Made by a program: the position numbers and the translations under genes
Assembly (NCBI GenBank): GCA_031404815.1
Contig: JANNIH010000018.1
Location: forward strand, 1-64,000
DNA from: DASYKS01 sp031404815
GTDB taxonomy: Bacteria; Acidobacteriota; Thermoanaerobaculia; Multivoradales; UBA5704
Reading direction: 5' to 3'
Length of the DNA: 64,000 bases
Notes under the pieces: model-generated
The model's input: the letters and a program-made list of their open reading frames with translations, nothing else
The model's database searches: none
Told to the model about the DNA's origin: nothing
Shown here: piece by piece, positions 43,143 through 51,925 of the stretch
How the letters are laid out: the number at the start of each line of letters is the position of its first letter
Numbering within the stretch: the first letter of the stretch is position 1

Positions 43143-43563
43143 AAAGATCGAGAAGCACCTGGACCGCCTGGAGAAGACCCGCCGCCGCCTCGGGCTGTTG
43201 CGCGAGACCGCGCTGTTGCAATTCCAGCGGATTCCGAATGTCCGCCGGATCATCCAGTACGTGGCCGACGCGCTGTTGAACGAGGCGGGCGAACATCCGC
43301 CCGACGCTGCGCTGCTCGGCGAATCGGTCGTCCGCGCGAAACTTCGCGCCGCAGGAGAAGAGCTGCGCCACCACCAGGAATTCTTGGGCGCGGTGGCGGA
43401 TCTGCCGCGGTGGCTCGAGTCGGTCGCCGGTTTCGAGCTCGATCCGGCCGACCGGGAACTCTGCCAATGGGCGGCCGAGCAACGGCGGGAAGTGATGCGG
43501 TTGGCGGTGCGGTTCGAACGGCGGGTCGGGCCGGCGCCGGAGGCTGGCGCGATCAACGAATAG
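43135..43563 (+). CDS. Small helical protein of unknown function
   Basis: The GTG start at 43135 overlaps the end of the upstream gene. The product (142 residues) begins MNEKIEKHLDRLEKTRRRLG and is almost entirely helical and charged, with QRIPNVRRIIQYVADALLNE and AAEQRREVMRLAVRFERRVG. It probably forms a coiled coil or four-helix bundle. No family was recognised. Overlap with the TPR-like gene suggests that their products act together, possibly with the adjacent XRE-TPR locus. Confidence 0.6.
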   Translation: MNEKIEKHLDRLEKTRRRLGLLRETALLQFQRIPNVRRIIQYVADALLNEAGEHPPDAALLGESVVRAKLRAAGEELRHHQEFLGAVADLPRWLESVAGFELDPADRELCQWAAEQRREVMRLAVRFERRVGPAPEAGAINE

Positions 43564-43593
43564 CGGCACTGCCCAACTCGGAACCTCGGTGTG

Positions 43594-44349
43594 TTACCCG
43601 TCGCCTTCGGACCCGGTCCGAGTCGCGGCATCGAGACCTGTGGCTTCAGTTCCGGGCCAGGTCGCGGCGGCGGAGACAATTCGAGCTGCCTCCGCAACCA
43701 ACTCTTCCAGTGATGTGTCGCTAGCTTCGATCCGGGACCAGCCCGCATCCTGGAAACCCCGAAGCTGGTCCAGAACACGCTCCTGGTACGAGATGAAATC
43801 CGCTGCATCGCCTACCTTGTAGCCATCCATCCGGCCCCCTTCGGTCGCGGAAAAGGCGTCCCGCCGCGCGACAGTCTTTCGCGGATCGACATCCAAAAAG
43901 ACCACAAGATTGGGTACCGTGAGGTGGCGGAAGCTGGAAAGGACGTAAGCGCGCTCAAACTCTGGCTTCAGGAGGAATCGAGCCGCGAACTTGTAATACC
44001 AGTTGTCGACCACAACGAACTTCCCCTGCCTCAGGAGGGGTTGGATCTTGCAGCGGTCCAACAAGCTGAACCAGGAGATGATCAGGTGGAACCAGTGTGG
44101 GTCTCCCCACTCCCATAGCGGAGCATCCGCGGGATAGTCCCAAAGCACGCGCTTGAGATCTCTCATCCGTTCCGCGAGGGCCGGGTGCTCGAACCCTTCC
44201 GCGCTCTTCTTGTCGACCAAGACGAGGTCCAGGCCTCGATCCTGCAGCAGCTTGGCGATCGCCACAGCGACAGCGCTCTTGCCCGCCGCATCACCGCCTT
44301 CGAAACACACCAGCTTGCCCGAACCCGACCCTTCATGCGTTTGACTCAT
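43594..44349 (-). CDS. Thymidylate-kinase-like P-loop kinase in the radical-SAM operon
   Basis: This 251-residue protein has Walker A FEGGDAAGKSAVAVAIAKLL and the thymidylate-kinase fold (PNLVVFLDVDPRKTVARRDA; DFISYQERVLDQLRGFQDAG). The dTMP-binding and lid details differ from housekeeping Tmk: it has GGDAAGKS in place of GIDGSGKS, a long insertion WEWGDPHWFHLIISWFSLLD, and a Thr/Gly-rich C-terminus. It is the last gene of a five-gene minus-strand operon with two radical SAM enzymes and a nucleotidyltransferase, so a role in phosphorylating a pathway intermediate is more likely than dTTP synthesis. Confidence 0.75.
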   Translation of the reverse strand: MSQTHEGSGSGKLVCFEGGDAAGKSAVAVAIAKLLQDRGLDLVLVDKKSAEGFEHPALAERMRDLKRVLWDYPADAPLWEWGDPHWFHLIISWFSLLDRCKIQPLLRQGKFVVVDNWYYKFAARFLLKPEFERAYVLSSFRHLTVPNLVVFLDVDPRKTVARRDAFSATEGGRMDGYKVGDAADFISYQERVLDQLRGFQDAGWSRIEASDTSLEELVAEAARIVSAAATWPGTEATGLDAATRTGSEGDG

Positions 44350-44415
44350 CGTCCTCGGCCGACCTAGCGGCTCCCGAAAGAGATCTCGCGACTATCTACT
44401 TCGGTGAAATGAAAC

Positions 44416-45561
44416 TTAGAATAACTGCAGGAATGCCTCGGTATCCAGCGAATTCCTCCCACAACCCTGGTAGAACGGGCGGGAGAAGGGGTAATCGGTG
44501 AAAATTCGCTGAAGACTCTTCCCCATCTCCAAGATGCGCGACGAGGAAGGCGCCTTTCGATCGGAGAGCGGGGTCTCCGGGTCCGGATGAAAGACGTTGA
44601 TCACCGGGATGACACCCGATTCCGCCAACTGCTTCATGCCCGTGTCCATCGTCTCCTGCGATTCGAGCCCGCCGACGATGATCGAAAAGACGTTGCCTTC
44701 GCCTAGAACTCCAACCGCGCCCTTGAGCGCATCCAATAGGTGGTTCTGTCCGAGGACCGCCTCTTTTCCCGGACAGTAGCGCGCGAAGAGCTCCGGGTCG
44801 AAGACCTCCATATTCATTGCAACGGAGAGATTCAGGCCCTCCAGTTCCTGAAGGAGATCGAGATCCGCAGGGGGGTAGACGATCAGGTGAAGCTCCACTT
44901 CTCGGCCCGACTCGAGGATTGCTTCGTTCGCGACCCGGCATAGCTTCGCGTAGTAGAGGAAGCTTCGGTCAGGATCCCGGAAGTTGCCGCCATTGAGCAT
45001 CACCTGAGAGGCTGGACAGGAACCGTCCGCAAGAGCCACCTTCAAAGCCTCTCGGAGCAACTCTTCTGAGACAACCGCCGGGAACTCACCCTCGCGGCTC
45101 CGGTTCGGAGCAATCGAGCAGTAGTGACACGCTTTGCCCATGTCCACCAGGGAACAACTACCGTGTATGAACACGCCAAGGGAGCCGCCACCGTAGAGCG
45201 TCACGACGCTGCGAGCCAAGCGGCCATCCGGCAAAGGTGCCAGGTAAAAGGAAGGGGTCAAGGGGAATGAGACTGGGGCACTGGTGGCGCCTCGCTGCAC
45301 CGTGTAGCCATCCGCAGCCGAGTGGCAGAGCTGCCAGGGCGACTCGCTCCGAGCGTTCACGGAACAGACGAGGTCTACACCAAGGAGGATCAGTTCTTGG
45401 GGCAAGGACTGGTCTCGAAAGGTCAGATCGTCGGGATTCCCATACGCTCGCCTTTTGGCGAGGAACGGCGGCCCATAGACCGCGAGGAACTCTTCAGTAG
45501 GGCAAACGCCGTGGGCCAGCAATTCGGCTTTTAGCACGGTCGGTGGCAACTGTTCGCTCAC
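44416..45561 (-). CDS. Radical SAM-like enzyme (maturase candidate)
   Basis: A GTG at 45561 preceded by AAGGAGG five bases upstream is the best start; an upstream ATG at 45579 lacks such a site. The product has about 381 residues. Cysteines in FIHGSCSLVDMGKACHYCSI form a C-x8-C-x2-C cluster-like motif, instead of the canonical CxxxCxxC. A TIM-barrel-like order follows (SQVMLNGGNFRDPDRSFLYY; EVELHLIVYPPADLDLLQEL; FSIIVGGLESQETMDTGM; GVIPVINVFHPDPETPLS). It resembles biotin-synthase/lipoyl-synthase-type radical SAM proteins. The upstream gene stops 11 bases before this start. It is a candidate peptide-modifying enzyme. Confidence 0.7.
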   Translation of the reverse strand: MSEQLPPTVLKAELLAHGVCPTEEFLAVYGPPFLAKRRAYGNPDDLTFRDQSLPQELILLGVDLVCSVNARSESPWQLCHSAADGYTVQRGATSAPVSFPLTPSFYLAPLPDGRLARSVVTLYGGGSLGVFIHGSCSLVDMGKACHYCSIAPNRSREGEFPAVVSEELLREALKVALADGSCPASQVMLNGGNFRDPDRSFLYYAKLCRVANEAILESGREVELHLIVYPPADLDLLQELEGLNLSVAMNMEVFDPELFARYCPGKEAVLGQNHLLDALKGAVGVLGEGNVFSIIVGGLESQETMDTGMKQLAESGVIPVINVFHPDPETPLSDRKAPSSSRILEMGKSLQRIFTDYPFSRPFYQGCGRNSLDTEAFLQLF

Positions 45562-45571
45562 GCGTCCTCCT

Positions 45572-47710
45572 TCACGCATTGATGAGAGACCACGAACTGC
45601 GCCCGCTCCACCTCGCGAGCTCATTCGCGAAGAAAGCCTGATTTGCACGCGGCAACGACCGACCCGCAGCCCGGCCGAAGCCATCCAAAGCTTCCACAAG
45701 CTCCTCGAAGTGGAGATCCATCGTGCTCCGAAGCACAAGGCGGAATTGCTCTTCGTCAGAGGTAGGTGAACCGTCTAACCCGCGTAAGTCTTGCGCCAAG
45801 AACATTCCGAGGAGGCGATATGAAAACTCCTTGAGCACGCCACGCGCAGACCGGACCAGCGACCGCTCGTCGTCCGAGAGCACCTTTTCCAAGCTCTTGA
45901 GGGCGTAGTCAAGGCTGAAATTTCGGTCTACCCAGCGCTGTGCGGCATCGCTCATCGTGCCGATTGCGGGATCCCTGAATCGTGCATTTCGCCTTCCCAT
46001 CGCAGGCAGCTCTTCGCCCGCCAACCCTGCGGCCTCGACTTTCCTCAAGTAGGGTGACCCCAGAAGGCATTCCATTGAAACCAAGAGGTAGCTGATCGAC
46101 CTGTAAAGAGGGACCCCTTGGGCGTTCGCGGAAACGAACTCTTCATCTTGGACGGCTTCGAACAAGGCTTCGGCCGACATTCCAGGCTGTGGTTTGAGCA
46201 GGAGGTCTCGTCGCCCTTGAAACGCACAGGACTCCAGGAGCTCAGATTGAGTCATGAGATGATCAAACGTAATGTAGGTGCATCGAATTGGGATACCACT
46301 TGCAGAGAGGAGTCTCAATGCGATCGCATTCTGCCGCGCCGTGATCCGCTTGTTGAAGCGCTTCAGAATGGAGTCTACTCCGGACTCAAGACCAAATAGG
46401 CATCGATCGAGTCCGTCCTCCCGCAGGCGAGACCAGAATCGAATTCTTTCCGCGTGCCACTCGGATCCTTTTTCAGGGCGATAGATCTGGTCGACCCGCG
46501 AGCTGGTCTCCCATCGAAAACCAGAGGTCTTCAGGCTGGAGGAAATCTGAAGCGCCCGTTTCAAGCCTTCCCCGTCCACATCATGACCGACAAATTCCTC
46601 GTCGACTAAAAAGATCTTGCGCGCGACCGCGGGCCTGCTCTCAAAAACTTGGCCCACCGCGTCCAAGACTCCCGCCAGACTCAGAGCCTCTTGGCCCGCC
46701 CAGATTCCCTTGTGCTCGCGAGGGCAAAACGAACAGGCGTGCGTGCAGCCCCGACTCGATTCGAGCTGCATGACGCCATGCCGATCGAGCGTTTCGTCGA
46801 GGAGGTCAAGCTCCGGAAGAAAGCTCGACACGTCCCGGTTGGCAACGCCTCTCGAGGTCATCAACAAACCGCCAGAACACCACTGCAATCCACGGACGTC
46901 AGGCATAGCCCTTCCACCGTGCCAGACCTCGACCAGATCCTGCAGGGTCGCCTCGCCTGGGCCGTTCGCGACCAGGGCGGAGGGAAAGCGTTCGAGGAGC
47001 CGAGACGAATTGAGCGCCGAGAGGCTACCGCCAAATACAATGAGGGCTCGTTCTGCTATCTCCTGAAGGGACCCGGCGAGGCTCTCGAGAAGGTCGTACT
47101 GACCGAAGGTGGCCGAGATACCCACAATGTCGGGCTGGTCCGCACCAATGCGCGTCAGGATTTCGGGAAGACCTTGGCCGAGTTGCATGTCGTAAAGCAC
47201 TACGCGACCGTGGAAGCGTAAGCGAAGTGCCCGTGCGAGGTCCGAAATGGCCAGCGGAAAACGGGGAAAGGGAAAGATCTCCGGGTGGCATAGCCCGACC
47301 AAGGTCACCCGGGGCCTGGTTAGCCTGAAGATCGCATCGGGCGATAGCTTCGCTTCAGAAATCGACCGTTCCGGATGGGTGAATTCGATCCCCTGGGCGA
47401 TCGCGTGCGGCCAACGCGTCAAGCCAATGGGCTGGTCTGCAAGGTGGGCGGCGGCCCAGCCTGAGTCAGCTCTTTGGAGGAAGACCACTCGCTCTTCCAA
47501 GGCCCCCGCCACGATCACCTGTATCAGGCCTGGACCAAGTGCGCCCTGAAGATGTTCCTCAATGGCGAGTGGTTTTAGCAACCGCGCGGTGAGCTGCGCG
47601 GCAAGCCCGGGCTCGAACGGCAGCCCAAAGAAGGAGAGGGCTCGCTCGAAAATTACCTTCGCCTGCGATCGGCACCCCTCGGGGCATCGTACGTCTCCGA
47701 TCGCCCGCAT
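45572..47710 (-). CDS. B12-binding-domain radical SAM enzyme
   Basis: This 712-residue protein has a cobalamin-binding-like Rossmann region at about 180-290 (DQPDIVGISATFGQYDLLES; ALIVFGGSLSALNSSRLLER). The radical SAM core has the [4Fe-4S] motif in ESSRGCTHACSFCPREHKGI (CxxxCxxC) and continues FLVDEEFVGHDVDGEGLKRA and CLFGLESGVDSILKRFNKRI. The C-terminal 200 residues are helical and without a known domain. Such enzymes methylate or rearrange unactivated carbons and occur in RiPP and antibiotic pathways. It lies between the nucleotidyltransferase and the second radical SAM gene. Confidence 0.88.
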   Translation of the reverse strand: MRAIGDVRCPEGCRSQAKVIFERALSFFGLPFEPGLAAQLTARLLKPLAIEEHLQGALGPGLIQVIVAGALEERVVFLQRADSGWAAAHLADQPIGLTRWPHAIAQGIEFTHPERSISEAKLSPDAIFRLTRPRVTLVGLCHPEIFPFPRFPLAISDLARALRLRFHGRVVLYDMQLGQGLPEILTRIGADQPDIVGISATFGQYDLLESLAGSLQEIAERALIVFGGSLSALNSSRLLERFPSALVANGPGEATLQDLVEVWHGGRAMPDVRGLQWCSGGLLMTSRGVANRDVSSFLPELDLLDETLDRHGVMQLESSRGCTHACSFCPREHKGIWAGQEALSLAGVLDAVGQVFESRPAVARKIFLVDEEFVGHDVDGEGLKRALQISSSLKTSGFRWETSSRVDQIYRPEKGSEWHAERIRFWSRLREDGLDRCLFGLESGVDSILKRFNKRITARQNAIALRLLSASGIPIRCTYITFDHLMTQSELLESCAFQGRRDLLLKPQPGMSAEALFEAVQDEEFVSANAQGVPLYRSISYLLVSMECLLGSPYLRKVEAAGLAGEELPAMGRRNARFRDPAIGTMSDAAQRWVDRNFSLDYALKSLEKVLSDDERSLVRSARGVLKEFSYRLLGMFLAQDLRGLDGSPTSDEEQFRLVLRSTMDLHFEELVEALDGFGRAAGRSLPRANQAFFANELARWSGRSSWSLINA

Positions 47711-47716
47711 GGTGTT

Positions 47717-48742
47717 CTACCCGGAACGCTGCTGCGAAAGAATAGGCGCCAGCTGTACGCCTCCGAGCATTTTGGGTACAAAGTCGCCCCAGTCGTGCCC
47801 TCGCTCGTTGTCTCTGTTCAGCGGGTACAGGAAGTCCAGCAGGTCCGCGGGGACGAGCTCACCAAGGAGCTCATTGATGTGCCAGAACGTATAGTACAGA
47901 GATGGCTGAAGTTTGTATTTGGCGGCAAGAACCCGGATCCGTCCCCAGTCGATCTCCCCGTGGTGGCGATAGACGATGGAGAGGACATCGAGGAAAGACC
48001 TCATCGCGAACGCGTTGTTCAACTGGAGCTCATGGTAGAAGCGTGCCGCCAGATACCATGCCATGTCCGCCGGACTCTGCGCGAGGCAAGGTCCGGTTTC
48101 GGGCCAATCGGTCGGACGCAACGCTGGCCAAGTGTCTTCGAGGTCGAAATCGAGGCTCAAGTGCGTGTGCACGTCGTACCCAATGACCAGCTGGAACGTA
48201 CCGTTGACCGGGCCCATTCGCCAGTACGCGAGGTACTGATCGATCACATCTTGGTACTCGGCCAGCTCAGGCACATCGACCCAGCGAGAGAACTCCGCGA
48301 GCTCGATCGAATCTTCTTCGATATCAGCGCGTTCCAGTTCCGTCAGAGGAACAATTTCCATGCGCTGCCTGTCGAGCTTGCCCTGAAGAAACCCTAGGTC
48401 CTTAAACACTTGCACCGCTTCGGGCACGTCTTTGGGATGGATCAGGAGGTCGATGTCACCCATGACACGGGGAAATCGTTTTCCATAAATGCTCAAGTCG
48501 AGATAAGCGCCTTTGATCACGGCGGTCGCAATCCCGTGCCGCCGAAGGGAATCCAGAATAGGCCGAAGATGGAGGTACTGTTGCTGCGAGATCGAGCCAT
48601 AGACGCGCGAGAGGCGCCCTGGGACATCCCCAAGCCCAAGATCATGGGCCTGCGAGAAGACATCCAACATCGGCATCATCTTCTCCCGGACAGCCCTTCG
48701 CAGGAGCGCCTCTTGAAATGTGCTGACGCTCGTTCTAGGCAA
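47717..48742 (-). CDS. Nucleotidyltransferase family protein (NTP_transf_5-like)
   Basis: The product is at least 341 residues and belongs to the uncharacterised nucleotidyltransferase family PF14907. IKGAYLDLSIYGKRFPRVMG, then DIDLLIHPKDVPEAVQVFKD, carries the DxD nucleotide-metal site. The C-terminal helical part is typical (SPADMAWYLAARFYHELQLN). The family occurs in lasso-peptide and surface-glycan clusters. The listed TTG start is uncertain. The frame stays open and protein-like (SPEVARTLLQAGLWAVTGQQ) for about 45 codons upstream with no standard start codon, so the N-terminus may be longer. It follows the small peptide gene by about 160 bases. Confidence 0.8.
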   Translation of the reverse strand: MPRTSVSTFQEALLRRAVREKMMPMLDVFSQAHDLGLGDVPGRLSRVYGSISQQQYLHLRPILDSLRRHGIATAVIKGAYLDLSIYGKRFPRVMGDIDLLIHPKDVPEAVQVFKDLGFLQGKLDRQRMEIVPLTELERADIEEDSIELAEFSRWVDVPELAEYQDVIDQYLAYWRMGPVNGTFQLVIGYDVHTHLSLDFDLEDTWPALRPTDWPETGPCLAQSPADMAWYLAARFYHELQLNNAFAMRSFLDVLSIVYRHHGEIDWGRIRVLAAKYKLQPSLYYTFWHINELLGELVPADLLDFLYPLNRDNERGHDWGDFVPKMLGGVQLAPILSQQRSG

Positions 48743-48904
48743 TCCGGCCTGCTCAATGGGAAACTGCTGACCGGTGACCGCCCAAAGACCTGCCTGTAGG
48801 AGAGTTCGGGCTACCTCGGGACTGGCTAGAGTGAACTCTGAAGTCGGCAGGTGTCCGCCCCCACAAGCCCGCAGGCTGGGTCAAATTTGAAACCACGACC
48901 CCAG

Positions 48905-49072
48905 CTACTCAGAGGGCTCTTTCGAGCCTTCGCCGGGTAAGGGGGCAGTTCTCCCGATAGGGTCGATACTGGAGGAAGATCCTGCTGCCGCTTCCCTCAG
49001 TTTGTTCGGCACGAGATCCAGGCAGGGGCGGCAGTCACCACTCAGTCCGAAAAGTTTGCGGCGCTTTCTCAT
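48905..49072 (-). CDS. Short Cys-containing peptide gene, candidate RiPP precursor
   Basis: This 55-codon ORF was found by hand-reading upstream of the radical SAM operon on the same strand. The ATG at 49072 is preceded by AAGAAAGG. It starts with a basic stretch (MRKRRKLFGLSGDCRPCLDL) containing a CxxC-like CRPC pair, then VPNKLREAAAGSSSSIDPIG and an acidic tail ending KEPSE. GC is lower than in flanking chromosome, like the operon. Its size, position as first gene and absence of similarity to enzymes suit a precursor peptide for the two radical SAM enzymes. This is inference: a short ORF can occur by chance. Confidence 0.5.
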   Translation of the reverse strand: MRKRRKLFGLSGDCRPCLDLVPNKLREAAAGSSSSIDPIGRTAPLPGEGSKEPSE

Positions 49073-49209
49073 ATTGACCTTTCTTGGTTTGGCTTGCGCA
49101 ACCCCATCGCGAGCACAACGACCAAAATTTTAACTCTTCTTTATGCTTTCGTCAATCGAGTGCGCCGTACCGTAGCGAGGTGGAACCGCGCGTCGCTGCG
49201 CAAACCACC

Positions 49210-49980
49210 CTACCCCGCCCCGCCGAGCGCGAGCGCCGCGCACCCTTCTCGGGCGTAGTCGGCGGGCGCCGCAAGCGGCACCAGCGGGCTTGCGAGCGGC
49301 TCCGCGACCGAGGCGCGCCAGCGGAGTTGGCCTCCGGCTCGATCGGAGAGAATCGATTCGCCTTTCTGATGGGTCCACCAGGCGGTGGGTTCTCCGGCCC
49401 GGATCAACGTCCAGCGGAATAAGCGGCCCCGGGCGAGATGCACCTGCCAAGATTCGCCCGCAGCCCCCGAAAGCACGAGGATCTTAAGCCCCTTGCCGGC
49501 ATTGACGCCGGCCGGGGCGGGTGTTTCCGCGGGCGGGGAGACCGGGACGCGACCGAGCAGGAGTTTCGGCAGATCGGTGAGCGCCACCCGGTCAAGCGGT
49601 GCGCCGATCAGGCGCAGCTCGGACTTAAGCGCGCAGGCCGCGCGCGCCCGGTGGTCGAGAAACAGGCCGCGGCCGGCCGTGACATCAAGGCTCCAGAGCG
49701 CGCGGCCGAGCGGATCCACCGCGTTCGCCTGGTAGCGCACGGCTGATTCGAGCCGGAGCGCGAGACGGAACGAGCCTTCCCCCCGGGGACCGGAATACGA
49801 CATCCGGAACAGCTGCTGGGTGCCGAGTGCGGAGGCCGGAATCTCCCAGGGCAGCCCCTCGGGCTCGACCGCAGCCGGCGGGGCCGAGGCACAAGCGCCG
49901 AGCAGCGCGAGCAGAGCCGCCCCGAGAACGCGCCTAGCGGCGCGGCAGCTCGGCGAGCTTGCGCTTGACTTGATCGACAT
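49210..49980 (-). CDS. Outer-membrane lipoprotein, LolB-like
   Basis: The ATG at 49980 overlaps the upstream TPR gene by 47 bases. The signal peptide ends LLALLGAC. The mature part is beta-rich (LFRMSYSGPRGEGSFRLALR; LWSLDVTAGRGLFLDHRARA; WQVHLARGRLFRWTLIRAGE), compatible with a LolB/DUF4292-like lipid-binding barrel. It is translated directly after the exported TPR protein, a pairing suggesting joint work at the outer membrane. Function is inferred. Confidence 0.65.
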   Translation of the reverse strand: MSIKSSASSPSCRAARRVLGAALLALLGACASAPPAAVEPEGLPWEIPASALGTQQLFRMSYSGPRGEGSFRLALRLESAVRYQANAVDPLGRALWSLDVTAGRGLFLDHRARAACALKSELRLIGAPLDRVALTDLPKLLLGRVPVSPPAETPAPAGVNAGKGLKILVLSGAAGESWQVHLARGRLFRWTLIRAGEPTAWWTHQKGESILSDRAGGQLRWRASVAEPLASPLVPLAAPADYAREGCAALALGGAG

Positions 49981-51925
49981 CGTCGCTTTCGAGCGCCAAG
50001 GCTCGCCGGTAGGCGTCGCGGGCGAGCGCGATCTCGCCGGTGGCCTTGAACAGATCGCCCAAGTGCTCATGCACCGAGGCGTCCCTCGGCATCAATTTCG
50101 CCGCGCGTTCGAGCAGAACGCGGGCCTGGTCGTACTCTTTCAGGCGGAATTGGACCCAACCGAGCGAATCGACGTACGCCCCGTTCTCCGGATCGAGCGC
50201 CACCGCACGGCGGATCAGCTTCTGCGCCTCGTCGAGGTTCTCGTTCCGGTCGGCCCACAGGTAGCCTAGGTAGTTGAGCGCGGAATGAAAGTCGGGCGCC
50301 AACTCCAGCGCTTTGCGAAACGCCGCCACCGCCTTCTCGTGGGCGTCGGTGCGTTCCAAGGCGGCCCCCAGGAGGAACCAGCCCGCGGCGAGATCCGGCT
50401 TTGCCGCGGTCAGGCGGTCGAGGATCGGCAGTCCCTCGGCGTAGCGCTCGAGGCGCTGATAGACCTGAGCCGCAGCGAAGGCGGAGCCGGAACCCTCGGC
50501 CTCCAGCCGTTCGATCAGGGCACGCCCTTCCTCCTCGCGCCCCAGGCGGAACAACAGCTCGGCGCGCTTCGCAGCGAGCGGCGGAGAGGGCTTGGCTTCC
50601 GGACCGACCTGTCCGGTGAGCAACTCGAGGCCGGCGGCGGGACTTTTTTCGGCCGCCGCGTCGACGGCGTAGAGGATCGCGCGCTCCCGCACCTCCTGGT
50701 CCGTGGCGGTGAGCAGCGGCCGGACCACCTCGGTCACCCGAGGCCAGACCTCGGCTTCGGCGAGCAAGGCGGCGAGTTCCAAACGCGCTTCGGCCGCCCC
50801 GTCCGCTTTGCCGCCCTTGGCCAGCGCTTCGCCGGCCGCCAAGAGCACCCGCTCGGCTTCTCGACTCTTCCCCTCGCGATCGAAGCAGCGTGCGAGCGCG
50901 AGTGCCACCGGTAGATCGGCGGGCGTCTCAGAAGCGAGCTTTGCGAGCACTTCGATCGCCTCCGGCGTCCGCCCGAGGGCGGCCAGGCTCATCCCGCGCA
51001 GGCGCAGGAGATACCCGTTATCGTCGGCCGCTTCGCCCTCTTCGCCCGCCGGGGCGCCCTTCGAGCCGGCAGGCCTCGGCGCCGCGAGCAGCTGGTCGGC
51101 CAAGGCGAGGGCACCGGCAAGCTCGCCGGAGAAATAAAGCGTGGAGGCGAGCTGGCGCCGAAGTTGAGGGTCGGAGCGCACCCCTTCCGGCGCCGCTTCG
51201 AGCGTCTGGCGCGCCGCGGCGAAATCCCCTCGTCGCTCTTGGAGCTCGGCGAGTGTGGAGCGCGCTTCGAGCGAACTCGGGTCGGCCGCGAGCAGTTCGG
51301 TGAGCGCCCGCTCGGCTTCCGCGGTCTGCTCCGAACGGAGCAGCGACTCGACCAGCAGCCCCGACACCATCCGGTTGTTGGGGACGAACTTGGCCAGCTC
51401 GGTGAATACTTCCGCCGCCTTCTTCGCGTCGCCGCGATCGAGGTAGATGCGCCCGAGCGGCAAGAGCGAAGGGAGGTCGGTGGGGTCTTTCTCGCGCACC
51501 GCTTCGAGCACCTCGACGGCGGAATCGAGCACCTCGGGCGATCGGCCCGCCAACGTCAGGTAGACCTGGCCGGCGGTGCGCAGAAGATCCAAGTCTTCCG
51601 GAGCGAGGAGGCGCGCCTGGTCGATCTCTCGCTTAGCCCGCTCGACGCCGCCGGCTCCGGAGGCGAGCGGCGACTGCGCGAGGCGCGCCAAGAGCAGAGC
51701 GTGCTCGGCCCGGATGTACGGATCGTCGGGAGCGAGCGCCGCGGCCTCGTCGTAAGCGGAGAGAGCCTCGGCCCAAGAGCCCTCGGCGGCCAGCGACTTG
51801 GCGACCGCGAAACGAAAGGACGCGGCCGCTAGGTCTTTGGCCGGAGCGGCGCCGGCGGTTCCGGCGCTCAGCCACACAACGTTGAGGAGGAGGAAAGAGG
51901 GACCGAAAAGCCTGGCGAGCCGCAT
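49934..51925 (-). CDS. Exported TPR-repeat protein
   Basis: The ATG at 51925 gives a signal peptide (LFGPSFLLLNVVWLSAGTAG, cleavage near GAAPA). A longer frame to 51961 is less likely. The mature protein (about 640 residues) is almost all TPRs, for example ALSAYDEAAALAPDDPYIRA, LGRIYLDRGDAKKAAEVFTE and AAFRKALELAPDFHSALNYL. Such proteins scaffold envelope or secretion complexes. It overlaps the lipoprotein gene downstream. The TPR-lipoprotein order resembles outer-membrane biogenesis pairs. Confidence 0.85.
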   Translation of the reverse strand: MRLARLFGPSFLLLNVVWLSAGTAGAAPAKDLAAASFRFAVAKSLAAEGSWAEALSAYDEAAALAPDDPYIRAEHALLLARLAQSPLASGAGGVERAKREIDQARLLAPEDLDLLRTAGQVYLTLAGRSPEVLDSAVEVLEAVREKDPTDLPSLLPLGRIYLDRGDAKKAAEVFTELAKFVPNNRMVSGLLVESLLRSEQTAEAERALTELLAADPSSLEARSTLAELQERRGDFAAARQTLEAAPEGVRSDPQLRRQLASTLYFSGELAGALALADQLLAAPRPAGSKGAPAGEEGEAADDNGYLLRLRGMSLAALGRTPEAIEVLAKLASETPADLPVALALARCFDREGKSREAERVLLAAGEALAKGGKADGAAEARLELAALLAEAEVWPRVTEVVRPLLTATDQEVRERAILYAVDAAAEKSPAAGLELLTGQVGPEAKPSPPLAAKRAELLFRLGREEEGRALIERLEAEGSGSAFAAAQVYQRLERYAEGLPILDRLTAAKPDLAAGWFLLGAALERTDAHEKAVAAFRKALELAPDFHSALNYLGYLWADRNENLDEAQKLIRRAVALDPENGAYVDSLGWVQFRLKEYDQARVLLERAAKLMPRDASVHEHLGDLFKATGEIALARDAYRRALALESDDVDQVKRKLAELPRR

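Noticed and set aside
43594..44349. Housekeeping thymidylate kinase
   Set aside because: The P-loop and insertions differ from normal Tmk and the gene belongs to a radical SAM operon.
47717..48742. MNT-type antitoxin of a HEPN/MNT pair
   Set aside because: The protein is far longer than MNT antitoxins, matches the PF14907 layout, and no HEPN gene adjoins.
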